DNA from: Cochliopodium minus
Lineage: Eukaryota; Discosea; Himatismenida; Cochliopodiidae
NCBI GenBank assembly: GCA_024220525.1
Contig: JAMYWO010000074.1
Coordinates: 59,092-123,091, forward strand
Length of the DNA: 64,000 bases
Direction of reading: 5' to 3'
This document shows positions 43,965 to 54,772 of this stretch, piece by piece (within the stretch, counting starts at the first letter, position 1; each line of letters opens with the position of its first letter). Position numbers and translations under genes: made by a program. The notes below the pieces were generated by a model that was not told the origin of the DNA, ran no database searches, and saw nothing but the letters and a program-made list of their open reading frames with translations.

Positions 43965-45843
43965 TTACAAAGTTCCTCCCAAAGTATTCTTCTGGAAAGC
44001 GACCATGACATTCAAATCTTCGACAGTAAAATGAGAAAAATTTCCATATTGAAGTTGAACAAATATTTTTTCTTTGTTGAATTCCTCTTTTTTAATTTCA
44101 AAACTTAATGTTGTAGAAATGCATGAATAAATGAAAATTGGCTTGTTGAGGATGTATTTTTCTTTTGCTTTTCCAATAACAAGAGGATTGATAAGGCCCA
44201 AAGAAAAATCAATTTGAGAAATGATTTCGGGATGAAGATTCCTAGATAAAATAGTGTTATGATCTCCAATGAAACTGTTAACAAGAAAATCGTAAAAGGG
44301 AGAAATTCTAGCGTGAGATTTTATTTTAGAAAGAAATGAAGAAGAGATGTTGCTATTTTTAGTATCTTTTACATTTTTTGGATCGAAAAAAAAAGAAAAA
44401 GAAGAACATAAAGTCTGAAAGAAAGAAAGTTCTTCAGAACTACTTTTAGAAAGTAAAAACGCAACAGAAATCATTTGTAATACAATAGATCCCAATGTCA
44501 ACAATTCTCTTTGGGAATCAAACTTTTGTCCAAAAATCTTTTCGTTCACTTTTTTCAAAACAAAATGAAATTTTTCCAAGAAAAAATTGCACAAATCATT
44601 TTCAGTAACAATTTGCAAAACTAGATTGAAATGATGAGAAAGATCCAAAAAAGAATTCTGCTTTGAAAAAAAATCAATGAAATATTCCAAAAAGGGGACG
44701 AATTCCTTCGAAAAAGAAGAATTAGAAACCAAAATAACAAGTGATCTTATTATTTTTTTTTTTTTGGGGTAATCTTCTTTTTGTTTAAAAAGCATTTCAA
44801 AATAACCAGAAATCATGTCCTTGAAACTTTCTTTGTTCTTCCTGGTTATACATGAAAAGGCGATCAAGCTTTTCATTGTGATGTGATGATTTGATTTCTC
44901 CGTAAATATTCTGTATAAATAACTCGGGAAATATTCATAAGCTTGAGGTATCTTTAATTTTAATATTATAAAATAAAATTAATTTAAAAATAATATTTAA
45001 AAAAATTTGTGAATTTTTATTATTATAAGTTTATTTTTTAAAGAAAAGGTCACTTTCAAGTTGGAGAGGAGAGTCAAAGAAGATTTTACTTCATAATCTT
45101 TGTTCGACATCAAACCTCTCAAGATAGAAGAAGTGATTAGTATTTTATAATCTGGGTTGGATTTTTCAAGCATTAGCTCCATCAATACTACTTTGTAAAT
45201 GTCAAACACTTCATCTTTCTCATGCAAAAGCAGTTTGATGCATGGCATTGTAAAAAATTTGTCATAATCACATTTTATAGAATCTGATCTAGAATTAATT
45301 GTTTAAAACAATGTTGAATGATGAATTCCTTCTGTTTTCTTTTCTTTTTTGAAAATTATTTTTTTATTTATTTTTACTCGTTGACATAATGAATCATCTT
45401 TTTGATATTCTCAAGTACATTCACTTTATTCTCGATTTCCATTGTTGTTTTTTTTACCTCCTCCATCGATACTATATTTGAAATTTAAAAAAATGATGTG
45501 TATATTTACTTTTTAAATAATTTTTACTTTTATCTTTCAAGATTGAGTATATGGAGGGATTTTCCATCTTATATATTTCATATTTCATCTCTCCCTTTAT
45601 TATTACATTCCCACAAATATTATATAGCTTCTTGCATGTCCTCATAATATTCCATCTCATCCTATATTCAACCATACTCTTATTGGACAATAAAATTATC
45701 TTTATGAGCAGATGATTTGAAAGATTCAATAGATGGCTTTCTTTTTGGGGCAATATGTCAGTAAATACCTTATTCTTTTCAATCAGAGGTGTTATATCAA
45801 TTTCATATTCTCCCAATTTCTTTATGAACACTTTTTCTTCCAT
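43965..45843 (-). CDS. Helical-repeat protein with F-box-like start
   Basis: Four exons: 45528-45843, 45378-45470, 45054-45288 and 43965-44951. Exon 1 would be taken for a separate gene, but splicing over a 57-base intron joins it in frame to the rest. It has LLNLSNHLLIKIILLSN and RMRWNIMRTCKKLYNI, weakly F-box-like (Leu-rich helix, then a CKKLY helix). Exons 2-4 are a long run of amphipathic helices: VFDIYKVVLMELMLEKSN, YKILITSSILRGLM, KSLIAFSCITRKNKESF, IRSLVILVSNSSFSKEF, TLGSIVLQMISVAFLL. This resembles HEAT/ARM solenoids but no repeat consensus is firm. The C-terminal 100 residues turn beta-like (FIYSCISTTLSFEIKKEEF). About 540 residues. No family is recognised; a scaffold role is inference. 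Confidence 0.6.
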
Positions 45844-46416
45844 TCCTTTTTTTTCTCACAAATTGAAAAAGGTAATTCTTGAATAATTGCTATCCATTAT
45901 TTTCATTAAAGAAAAGAGGGTTGTAAAATTCAAAAAACAATTTAAAATCCTTCAACATATTCTTGCAAAACTAAAAGATTCTACTTTTACTTTTAAAGAT
46001 TTGACAAAAACAGTTTTCAACGTGGATCATTGCGAATCAAGTAGTTTTAAGATCATTTTTGAACTGATTATATTCTTAAATCCCATTAATTTCTGTTTAT
46101 AATTAGTTTCGTTTGAATTTAGTTAAAGTTAAACAAAAATGGTGATTTTATTTGTTGATCTTATCCATAAATCCAATTTAGTTAGTTAAAAAAATATAAA
46201 AACTATATTTTTTGTTATTAGCTGAATAACTTCCAATAATTTAGTGCTAATATGAACGAAATGACAGCATTTTTTAATTTGAAAAAAAAAAGATAATATC
46301 GAAAAACAAAACAAAAATCAAATCAAAAAGGGAAAAAATTTAATCAATCAAAAAAATACAACTCATTCAAAAAAAAAATGTGAAGAATCAAAATAATTTT
46401 TCTTTTCCTTTCAAAA
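45844..46416. other. Spacer between the helical-repeat gene and RWP-RK gene 3
   Basis: About 570 bases. A plus-strand frame at 45887-46102 has fair codon texture but no start context, splice partner or recognisable motif, so it is left uncalled. Confidence 0.35.
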
Positions 46417-46964
46417 TTATCCTCTTTTGATATAGATGGATACAGGAGACAAAAATTCCTTCTTTTTATTTTCAAGTTCATTTATCTCTTCGTTGGTGGT
46501 GCAATCAGCCAAATCCCTTTCGAGCTTTTGGAGGTATCTATAAGGCCATTTTCTGTTGGTGGTTTCCTTGAATTTTTTGCACAACATGCTTTCACTGATC
46601 CCCAATTTTGCAGCAGCGATTTTTTGTGGCAAGGATAAAAGATCCGTTATATCAATACGAACCAGATTTTCGACCTGGCTATTATTAAAAGAAAGTTCCA
46701 CTCTTCTTTCTATCCTCTTTTTCTCATTGTTATTTATTGTTATTTCTATTTAGTTTAAAAAAGGAGGGATTAATTAAATTTGAAGATTTATACTCTTTTT
46801 GAAATCTTACTTTGTGTATATGACATTTCATTCAATTTTCTTTTATTCATGTTTATTTTTTGTGAATTATTATTCAGAAAGGATATGACCTGATATTTTT
46901 TTTGGAACATCTCTTGCTCTTCCTTTTCGCTCATTGGATTCAAAAGTGATTGTATACTCATCAT
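46417..46964 (-). CDS. RWP-RK transcription factor 3
   Basis: Two exons, 46811-46964 and 46417-46745, phase-1 intron. Exon 1 opens MMSIQSLLNPMSEKEEQEMF, the shared module, then a Gln/Asn/Lys linker with a basic NMNKRKLNE patch that may serve nuclear import. Exon 2 begins KITINNNEKKRIERRVEL and carries IDITDLLSLPQKIAAAKLGI, SESMLCKKFKETTNRKWPYR, YLQKLERDL and the tail FLSPVSIYIKRG at the very end. The domain keeps canonical RKWPYR. The ATG pair at 46959-46964 is ambiguous by one codon. First of three minus-strand members in tandem. Confidence 0.87.
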
Positions 46965-47967
46965 TTTTAAAAAATTTAAAAATTTGTGTTGTTTGGGAAA
47001 AGTTTGCTTGGTGGATGGAAAAATGATTTTTTTTATTATTTTTTTATTATTTTTATATTTTTAAATTTATATTTTCATACAGTATGATTTTAAAATTAGA
47101 ATTTTGAAAAAAAAAAAATAAATTGTTTGTTTTACTTTTTTTAAAGTCTTTTTTTACACAAATTCAACCAAAATTTTCTTTCAATAAATTTATTGCTTAA
47201 TTTTCTTAATCTTTGAGGATATTTTGCTTTTAATAAAATTTTGATCAAAAGAGGATATTTTTTTTTTATTTTCTTTAAACAGAGGGAATCAATTAAGAGA
47301 AAAAGATAAAAAATTTAATATTTATTTTTAATCTTTATTGAAAAAAAATTAAAATTAAAATTATGCATTAATATTCGCGCAAATCATTCCAAAAACACCT
47401 CCTAATTAATTAGTTCAAGTCCTTTTTGTTTTTTTATTTTTTTTTTTTTTAAAAGAGTGGAATAAAAAAACGGAAATTATTTTCTCTGAAATTTTTTCCC
47501 TCTTTGTAAATTTTTTATTGGACTCAAAATTTGAATGCTACAAATACTTGATCTAATGGGAATCATTTGAACATTTTATTAACTTAATTTTTCTCAAATT
47601 TCTTTGTATTGGATTTCTCCTCAAAAATATAAAAAAATTCATAATATTAAATTAAGAAAAGGTTATCATATTTTTGAATTTTTGTTGCAATCATTGTCAA
47701 TCAAATCCAAATTCGACTTTCATTTATCTTTTCAAAAAATATTTAATTGAATTTTGAAAGGGAGAAAATTATTAGAATCTGATATTGAAATCTCTATTTA
47801 TAATTTTTTTTTATTATTTAAAATTAGAGAAATTGATTGGAAAATTCAAATTTAAAAAATTACAAATAAAATAAAATATTTTTTTTTTGGATTTTAATAT
47901 ATCAAGGTTATAATATTACAAAAAACAAAATTTGTGGTGTACACTTTCATATTTAAAGAATCAAAAA
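46965..47967. other. Spacer between RWP-RK genes 3 and 4
   Basis: About 1 kb of AT-rich sequence with A/T tracts. No gene or RNA recognised. Confidence 0.4.
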
Positions 47968-48587
47968 TTAATTGTTTATCATGATATTTTGGTTTGAGTA
48001 TTCGATGGGATTTATTTTTTTGATGTAGATGGATACAGGAGCCAAAAATTCTTTTTTGAGTTGCAACATCTTTTCTAATTCTTGCTTATCTTTGCATAAA
48101 GAGATATCCCTCTCCAATTTACTTAAGTATCTATAAGGCCATTTTCTATTTGTGATTTCCTTGAATTTTTTGCACAACATGCTTTCGCTGATTCCCAAAG
48201 AGGCCGCTGCTATTTTTTGTGGCAAAGTCAATAAATCAGTTATATCAGTCAAAACATCAATTTTCTTTTTATTGCAAGCATTTAACGACAATCCACTTTT
48301 TTGTTGAGACCTGTCTTGGAACCTGGCGTTCTCTGAGGAACGGATATGGCTCATTTTGATTTTCTTGGTTCCATTTTGGCCCTCTTCTATTTATTTTTTA
48401 AATATTGAAATAAATTAATAAATATCATAAAAATAAATAAATAAATTTTACCAAAATTTTCTCCTCTTTTTTTGTTCCAATTTTGTTGTGTTGATTCCTC
48501 ACAATAATTTTTATCATCGTACAATATTTGTTTCTCTTCTTCCTCGGTCATAGGATTCAACAAAAATTTTATGCTAATGATGCTCAT
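47968..48587 (-). CDS. RWP-RK transcription factor 4
   Basis: Two exons, 48452-48587 and 47968-48386, phase-1 intron. Exon 1: SIKFLLNPMTEEEEKQILY, then WNKKRGENF. Exon 2 adds a basic/Gln-Ser linker (RFQDRSQQKSGLSLN) and then VLTDITDLLTLPQKIAAASL, SESMLCKKFKEITNRKWPYR, YLSKLERDI and the shared end FLAPVSIYIKKI. Closest to gene 5 in the region after the domain (LEKMLQLKKEFLAPVS against LEKMQKQRKEFLAPVS), so these two are likely the most recent duplicates. The Met inside exon 2 (MSHIRSS) is not the start, because the spliced product extends upstream in frame. Confidence 0.87.
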
Positions 48588-49336
48588 TTTTTAATGAATT
48601 TTCAAATTCTTATTTTCCAAAAAAAATAAAAAAAATTTCTTAATTATATTTTTTAAGAGAAAATAAATAATTTAATTTCAATTATTTTGTATGTTTTCAT
48701 TCGTTCTACTAATTCACTTGTTTCAAAATAAGTTTTCACGCTCCGATTGGTTATCAACAATTTCGACATTTACAATTGAAAAATTCGAATGTATTTCACT
48801 ATTTTTTATTTTATAATTAAATAAATAAATATAATAATTAAAAATAAAAATATTAAGAAAAGAGAAAAATTATATTCAGTTTCGCTTTCCCTCTAAAATT
48901 AAGAAATTTTATTATTAACAAAATTTTGCTTAAAACTTGTTTGATTTTGTCTAATTAATTGTCAATTTATTTATTTATTTGATTTAGAAAAGGATAAATT
49001 TTGAAATCAACTATTTTTTTTTTTTTTTCCAACAAAGATCCTTAAATTAAAATTCAAACAAAATAAAAAATTAATAAAGTTATTTGGAAATTGCGTATAA
49101 TCTATTTTTTTTTTCAATATGAAGTTTCATTTAAGAAGGTAAGGTTGATTATGAAATTAAACTAAAAAATTTTTAATTTTTTTAAATAATTTAAAGTATA
49201 AACAAAAAAGATCATTTTTTTTTTTTTTTCTTTTGAAAAAGATGAAACTATAGAGCGGAGATCTAGGAGAAATATATGAAAAAAATATGAAATACTAGTC
49301 CCATTTCATATTTTGTTCTCATTAAAGAAGATTATC
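48588..49336. other. Spacer between RWP-RK genes 4 and 5
   Basis: About 750 bases, AT-rich with A/T tracts. No gene or RNA recognised. Confidence 0.4.
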
Positions 49337-49888
49337 TTATTTTGAGGGCATTCTTTTGATGTAGATAGATACAGGAGCCAAAAATTCTTTTCTCTGTTTC
49401 TGCATCTTTTCTAGCTCTTGTTGATCATTACATAAAGCAATATCCCTTTCCAACTTTTGAAGGTATCTGTATGGCCATTTTCTATTGGTGATTTCTTTAT
49501 ATTTTCTACACAACATACTTTCTGTTATACCCAGATGTGCAGCTGCTATTTTTTGAGGCAATACCAACAGTGAAGTGATATCTGTCAATACATTGATCTT
49601 CTTGATATTGGGCAATATATTAATCTTAACATGGTTTCTCTCTTTTCTTTGAACTCTATGATTCTCTATTTTGAAGTTATATTTGATTGAATCAATATTT
49701 CCAAGTTCATTTTGAATATATGGATCTTTGGGATAGGATTTTAAAAAATATTTTGTAAAAAAAAAAACAAAAATAATTTTTCAAAAAAAAAAACCATTAA
49801 TTTTTGAAAAATTGTTGTTAGATCTCTCATTGAATTCATTATTGAATTCTTCTTCAGACATTGGGTTTAGTAAATAGTGTATTTGCAT
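49337..49888 (-). CDS. RWP-RK transcription factor 5
   Basis: Two exons, 49795-49888 and 49337-49725, phase-1 intron with a weak GTTTTT donor followed by a T/A run. Exon 1: MQIHYLLNPMSEEEFNNEF. Exon 2 starts DPYIQNELGNIDSIKYNF, a linker unlike those of the other copies, then basic HRVQRKERNHVKI, then VLTDITSLLVLPQKIAAAHL, TESMLCRKYKEITNRKWPYR, YLQKLERDI and FLAPVSIYIKRM. DNA-binding regulator by family. The whole exon 2 frame from 49725 is open, which supports the spliced model over the shorter ORF beginning at the internal Met. Confidence 0.85.
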
Positions 49889-50536
49889 AATATATTTTTG
49901 CAATTTTTCTTTTTTAAATTTTTTTTTTTTTTATATTTTAATTTTTTTTATTGATTTATGAAATATTTTATTTTATTTTTTATTATTCAAATATTCAAAT
50001 CAAATCTTTGTTTTTGATTTCCAACTTTCTTTTTAATTTCTAATTTTGTTCCAACATACGTTGATTCTCTTTGCTGTTTATAAAAATTAATTTTAAAAAT
50101 TGTAAAGAGAAGCCCCTTTTGATTAATTCAATTTTTTTGTTATATTTCAGTTGATTAAATTTTTTTTTTTTTGTTTTTATTTTTCATTCTTTCATTTATT
50201 CAATTAGATATGTGAAATATTTAATCCACTTTAAAAAATAATTTTCCTCTGTATAAAAAAAAAAATAAAATTTAAAAAAAATATCAGAAATTCCAAAATT
50301 TGCAATTTGAAAGGAATTATATTCCGATCTATTCCCGATAATTAAAATGTAAACAAACCACCTCAATTTTGAACTGTATTCAAAGGTACTGTTTGAAACA
50401 AGTTTTTATTTTTGAAGATAAAAAATTGAATTTAAGAACTTAAAATAATCTCCCTCTAAATAAAAAAAAAAAAAAATTGGTTACATTAAAATTTTTTCTT
50501 TACACATAAACAAATATTTTGTTTTATTTCTTTGGG
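49889..50536. other. Divergent intergenic region
   Basis: About 650 bases with T tracts near 49919-49930 and 50161-50172. No feature beyond likely promoters of the two flanking genes. Confidence 0.4.
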
Positions 50537-52088
50537 ATGTGGGATAATGTATTTGGATCAAAGGATGAAAAAGTTGAATATCCTTTTCCTTCAATTAAAT
50601 TAGAAAGCAAAAAATTGATAGAAAAAGATAAAGCTGAATTAAGTATATTGAAGCAAAGTATGTTTACCATTCAGATTCATTGTTCATGAAAAAACAATAA
50701 AATTTTTTTATTGTGTAGGATTGAGAAAGGATGGATATGTAGTGATAAAATTAGATAGTAAAACAATAGAATTGGTAAAGAAATTCAGAAAAGAGAGTTA
50801 TGAATTTTTCTCCAAACCAGTATCCTTCAAGAAAAATTATTCACCAAAATTGGAAGAAGTGAATAAGAGAAGGAATATAGGATGGATACCAGTGGGAGGG
50901 AAAAAAGAATTTATTAAATTGAGAAAGGGATTTGTTGAGGAATTTCCTGAATCATTTTCAAACGCTTATCTTTCACTCGAGAAGTTCTTTTTAGGTAAAT
51001 TTGAAATTTTGATTCAATAATAAAATTATAAAAATATAATTCAAGATAATGATAAATCTCTTTTCTTTCTATCCCAAAATCAATTTATATTATTTATAAT
51101 TAATTCATAAAAGAAACTTTGAAAAAAATTTCAACCAAATTTAATGAAAAAATAAAATATTTGAAGAAAAATTTCCTTTTTAATTTACAACATATTTTCA
51201 CAATAGAAATTTCAGAAACATGTTTTGAAAGTATTGCAAAAACAAAATGTAAATCAACAGGTAAACCTCTGATAGATGCAAAACTCCACGAAGCATTGGT
51301 GGATCAACACAGAAATTTCTCTTACCTAACTGCCGTGAAGTACCCAAGTGTTGAAGATCTCCAAAATAACGAAAATCAATTTCCTTCCCTTCATTATCCC
51401 TCTAGGACTCATTGCGACATGGGAATAGTAAAGCAACAAAAAATAAAAATCTTGATTAGATTAAAAGTTTTAAATTATATTTAATTTAAAACTTTTAATC
51501 TTTATTTTTTTTTTTCTAAAATAAAAGATTGATCAATTTTATTTTTCTTTTCTAAAATATTCTTTTTGGTTGTCAGCTCTCTTTCATTATTTGCTCCGAA
51601 GTCCCTGGCCTTCAGCTAAATGTAAGTCGAGATCCCAACAGAGAAGTCTACGAAGATGTTGAAAAATTTTTGGATCCTATTACTGAAATGGTAAACCCAA
51701 AAAAAAAAAGGGATTTTTTGCTTAATATTTTTTTATTTTAAAACCCATTTTTTTTTAAAAAAAGATTATTATTCCTGGAAAAAAATTGGAAATTTTATCG
51801 AATGAGGAAATCTACTACAAGGCCACCCTTCATAGAGTTTGTTTACCCACTAATGTTACCAGATATTCCACAATCTACTTTTGTGATGTGCCTTAATTAT
51901 TTTTTGGAAGTGTTGAATAAAATAAAAAAAAAAAAATTAAAAAATGAAAGAATAAAAAGAATGAAGCTTACAGAACGTATATTTTTTTTATATTCAATTA
52001 TCCATCCCTTAGTTAATCAACCCAACTATTTTTTTTTTTTTAGAGACTGGCAAATTTATCATCAAGAATGTATCCAGAGTACCAATAA
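50537..52088 (+). CDS. 2-oxoglutarate/Fe(II)-dependent oxygenase-like protein
   Basis: Exons 50537-50657, 50719-50994, 51114-51427, 51577-51690, 51765-51887 and 52044-52088. The N-terminal part (LRKDGYVVIKLDSKTIELV, then SYEFFSKPVSFKKNY) resembles the N-terminal segment of isopenicillin-N-synthase-like dioxygenases. The jelly-roll core shows RTHCDMGI followed by LSFIICSEVPGLQL, and later ATLHRVCLPTNVTRYSTIYF. His and Asp of HCD and His of TLHRV give the H-x-D...H iron triad, and the Arg about ten residues after the second His is at the place of the 2-oxoglutarate-binding Arg. About 330 residues. Substrate unknown. The junction of exons 5 and 6 is a guess: reading on without it ends after two codons. 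Exon 6 adds RLANLSSRMYPEYQ. Confidence 0.75.
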
Positions 52089-52584
52089 GATCTTCAAGTA
52101 AAATAGAAAATAAATTCTTTTATCATCAATCTAGGCTTATATCTTCATTTACTCCATAATTATACAAAGAACTTAATATAAAACATTATGAAAATTTTTT
52201 TGTAAGAATTTAATATGCTCAATATAATTTGGATCAATTTTTATATTTCAACATATGATAGTATATAAATTGATCATTGATTGAATATGATCATATTATC
52301 CTTTGTATATGTTGATTGATATTGATCCATTCTTTGATATATTTACTAACAAATTTTCGATATCGATATCTTCATTTCTGACAAACATTTTTATTTGGTA
52401 TAATTTGCTATATCAAATTGAAATTATCTTTTCAAGAAATATTATGAATATATTTTGATTTAAAATTGAACTTTAGATGCTTTGTGTCACTCAATTTAAA
52501 GATCTAGAAATACTTTTTAATATATTTCTTTACAAATTTTGTTTCAAAAAATTTTCTTATTACCAACCCAACATTTAAATAGGA
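52089..52584. other. Spacer upstream of the ZNHIT1-like gene
   Basis: About 500 bases, AT-rich, without a reading frame of note. An AAATAG just before the ATG at 52585 could be an acceptor from an unseen 5' exon. Confidence 0.35.
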
Positions 52585-53296
52585 ATGAAAAATGGGAACA
52601 ATTCGGCGATATTAGATTTTATCAAAAGCAATAAAAAAGAACAAGAATCACTTAGATTCATCTCCTTGGAAAATGAAAACTACAACGAGATAGCGATGAA
52701 GGGAAATTACGGCGAATACAAATGATGAAAGTTATAATGAAATGGAGTTGTCTCCCTTTAAGAGAAATATTCGAAAAAGAGAAAACTCAACTCTGTGAGG
52801 TTCAAGAAAGTTAATCTATTCCTACTTTTTGAGGAATTAAGCCTAAAACTTGTGAATAATGAAGAGATATCTATTGGTCCTTTATTTTATCTTTTTTTTT
52901 TTTGAATGTATTATTCAATTTTTATTTTGATTACAAACTTTTTAATTTATTTTTGTTCGATTTATTTTAGTTTTAAATTTTTTATTTTAAATTTATTTTT
53001 TATTTTATTTTTTATTTTAAATTTTTATTTTATTTTATTCATTTAATTTTATTTCATTTCTGATTTATTGTAATTTTAATTTAAATTTTTAACGTTTAAT
53101 TTTTATAGATAAATATGTACTAGAATGTTCTTTGAATAACTACACTGCAGTAGTAGCTCCGTCAATATTTCCCAAACGTCATTTTTGTGGCGTCTGTGGG
53201 TTTGAGGCTGTTTATTGTTGTAACAAATGTTCGATTTGTAGTTCTGAATGTGATGAGAATCACAAACAAACAAGATGTTTAAAATTTATCAAATAA
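52585..53296 (+). CDS. ZNHIT1/SWC6-like zinc-finger HIT protein
   Basis: Two parts: about 52585-52890, and exon 53109-53296. The second gives FPKRHFCGVCGFEAVYCCNK, then CSICSSECDENHKQTRCLKF, the zf-HIT fold with C-x2-C, C-x2-C, C-x3-C and H-x3-C pairs, ending almost at the stop as in ZNHIT1, whose C-terminus also reads ETRCLKW. The first part shows ISLENENYNEIAM, matching the LENDNF segment of the family, and SVRFKKVNLFLLFEE, matching RFRKNF.ALLEE. These blocks are in different frames: two single-base changes are needed, one near 52718 and one at the A run near 52778. ZNHIT1 is a core subunit of the SWR1/SRCAP complex that places H2A.Z into nucleosomes. Start uncertain. Confidence 0.75.
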
Positions 53297-53355
53297 AAAA
53301 CACCAAAAAGAAATTTTAATTTTTCAGCTAATAAATAAATAAAAATAAAAAAAAA

Positions 53356-54477
53356 ATGAACAAAAAATTAAAGATTTTATGTTTGCATGGATTTACGCAG
53401 AACAAAAAAGTATTCACCAAAATGTGCACACCTCTTCTCAGTAAGATTATTATTTAATAATTTCCTCTAAAAATTTTTGGGATTCAAATTTTCCCCAACT
53501 TCAAGATAAATTGAACAATGATCCAAAAATCGATTTTGAATTCGATTTTTACGATGCACCAATATCATTGCCAAAGGATACTGTTGAATCATTTTTGGGT
53601 GAAGGAACATATACAGGTAAATTCATTTATCTTTTGTAAGATTGGAGAAATGGGGTTAGGAATAGTGGAATAGAATTAATCCCGCCAAAATTAAAAAAAT
53701 TTAAAAAATTCAATTTCAAAATATTAAAAAAAAAATTTATTTTTTAGCATTTATGTTCATTTTTATTCGAATTTTTCAATTTATTTAATTAAGGTGAACA
53801 ATACTCTTGGTGGAGATCCAACAACGAAATTGAAGATCCTACATATGAAGGGTTTGAAAAGTCTTTGGAATATGTAGAAAATATTTGTGAAAAGTATGGT
53901 CCATTTGATGGTTAAGATTCCAATTTCTCATTTTAAAATGATTCAAATAAAAAAATATTTCTAGGGTTATTTGCGTAAAAAAATCTTTTTTGAAAAAAAA
54001 AAAAATATTTTAATAAAAATTAATTTTAGTTATTCCCAAGGAGCCGCCTTTTCATCTATTCTTACTTCTATAAATGAAAGAAACATTAACAAATTTATAA
54101 AATTTGAGGTAAAAAAAAAAAGTTTTTTTTTAAAAAATTTTTAATTTTTGCCTTTTTAGTTTTATATTTTGTTGAGTGGATTTAGACCCAGAGATCCTAG
54201 ATTGATAGAAAAATATTTTGAGAAAAATAAAAAACTAACAAAACCTTCTCTACATATTTTGGGACAAAAGGAATATAAGGATGCTTTTGATATTTTGTAA
54301 GCTTTTTTTTTTCTTTTGATATCAATAAAATTTATCTTTTTTTTTTAAAGAAAAAGTTTGTATGCCAACACAGAAGAAATTATCCATCCCAATGGTCATA
54401 TCGTTCCCAAAGATGAAGAATCTATTTTAAAAATTTCTCAGTGGATCTCAAAAGTTTCATTAAAATCAAATTTTTGA
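53356..54477 (+). CDS. FSH1/OVCA2-like serine hydrolase
   Basis: Seven exons: 53356-53440, 53506-53616, 53794-53910, 53965-53974 (10 nt), 54030-54108, 54160-54296 and 54351-54477. The start KILCLHGFTQNKKVF is the conserved FSH1 beginning with the oxyanion HGF. Then DFYDAPISL, YSWWRSNNEI, YGPFDG, the nucleophile elbow AYSQGAAFSSIL (Ser nucleophile; Ala where Gly is usual), FYILLSGFRPRDPRL, PSLHILGQKEYKDAF and HPNGHIVPKDEE, where the His completes the triad and the Asp or Glu in the GQKEYKD segment the acid. The alpha/beta hydrolase acts on small esters in yeast relatives; natural substrate uncertain. The 10-nt microexon encodes GLF plus part of Ala and is required to keep frame. Only about 60 bp separates it from ZNHIT1. 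Confidence 0.85.
53965..53974 (+). other. 10-nt microexon before the catalytic serine
   Basis: Bases 53965-53974 lie between CTAG and GTAAAA. They restore frame between PFDG and YSQGA; without them exon 3 and exon 5 do not read through. Among the smallest exons in this window and immediately upstream of the nucleophile elbow. Confidence 0.65.
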
Positions 54478-54772
54478 AATAAAATGACAATTAAGTTTTA
54501 AATTGAAATAGATCTGATAAATTAACTCAATTTAAAACTTTTCAACTTTGCAATCTTTCAAAATAAACAAGACTAAATATTGTTCAAACCAGATGTTCTA
54601 GGAATTCAAAAAAAAAAAACAAGAGAAGAAAATTTGAATGTATGCTACTTATGAAAGCAACAAAATAATTTCTCCCAAAATGAAATTATTCATTTTTCAT
54701 TTCAGGTTATTCAATTTTGAAATTAATCAAATAAATAAAAAAATTTGTTTTGTAATTTTCATTGAAAAAATA

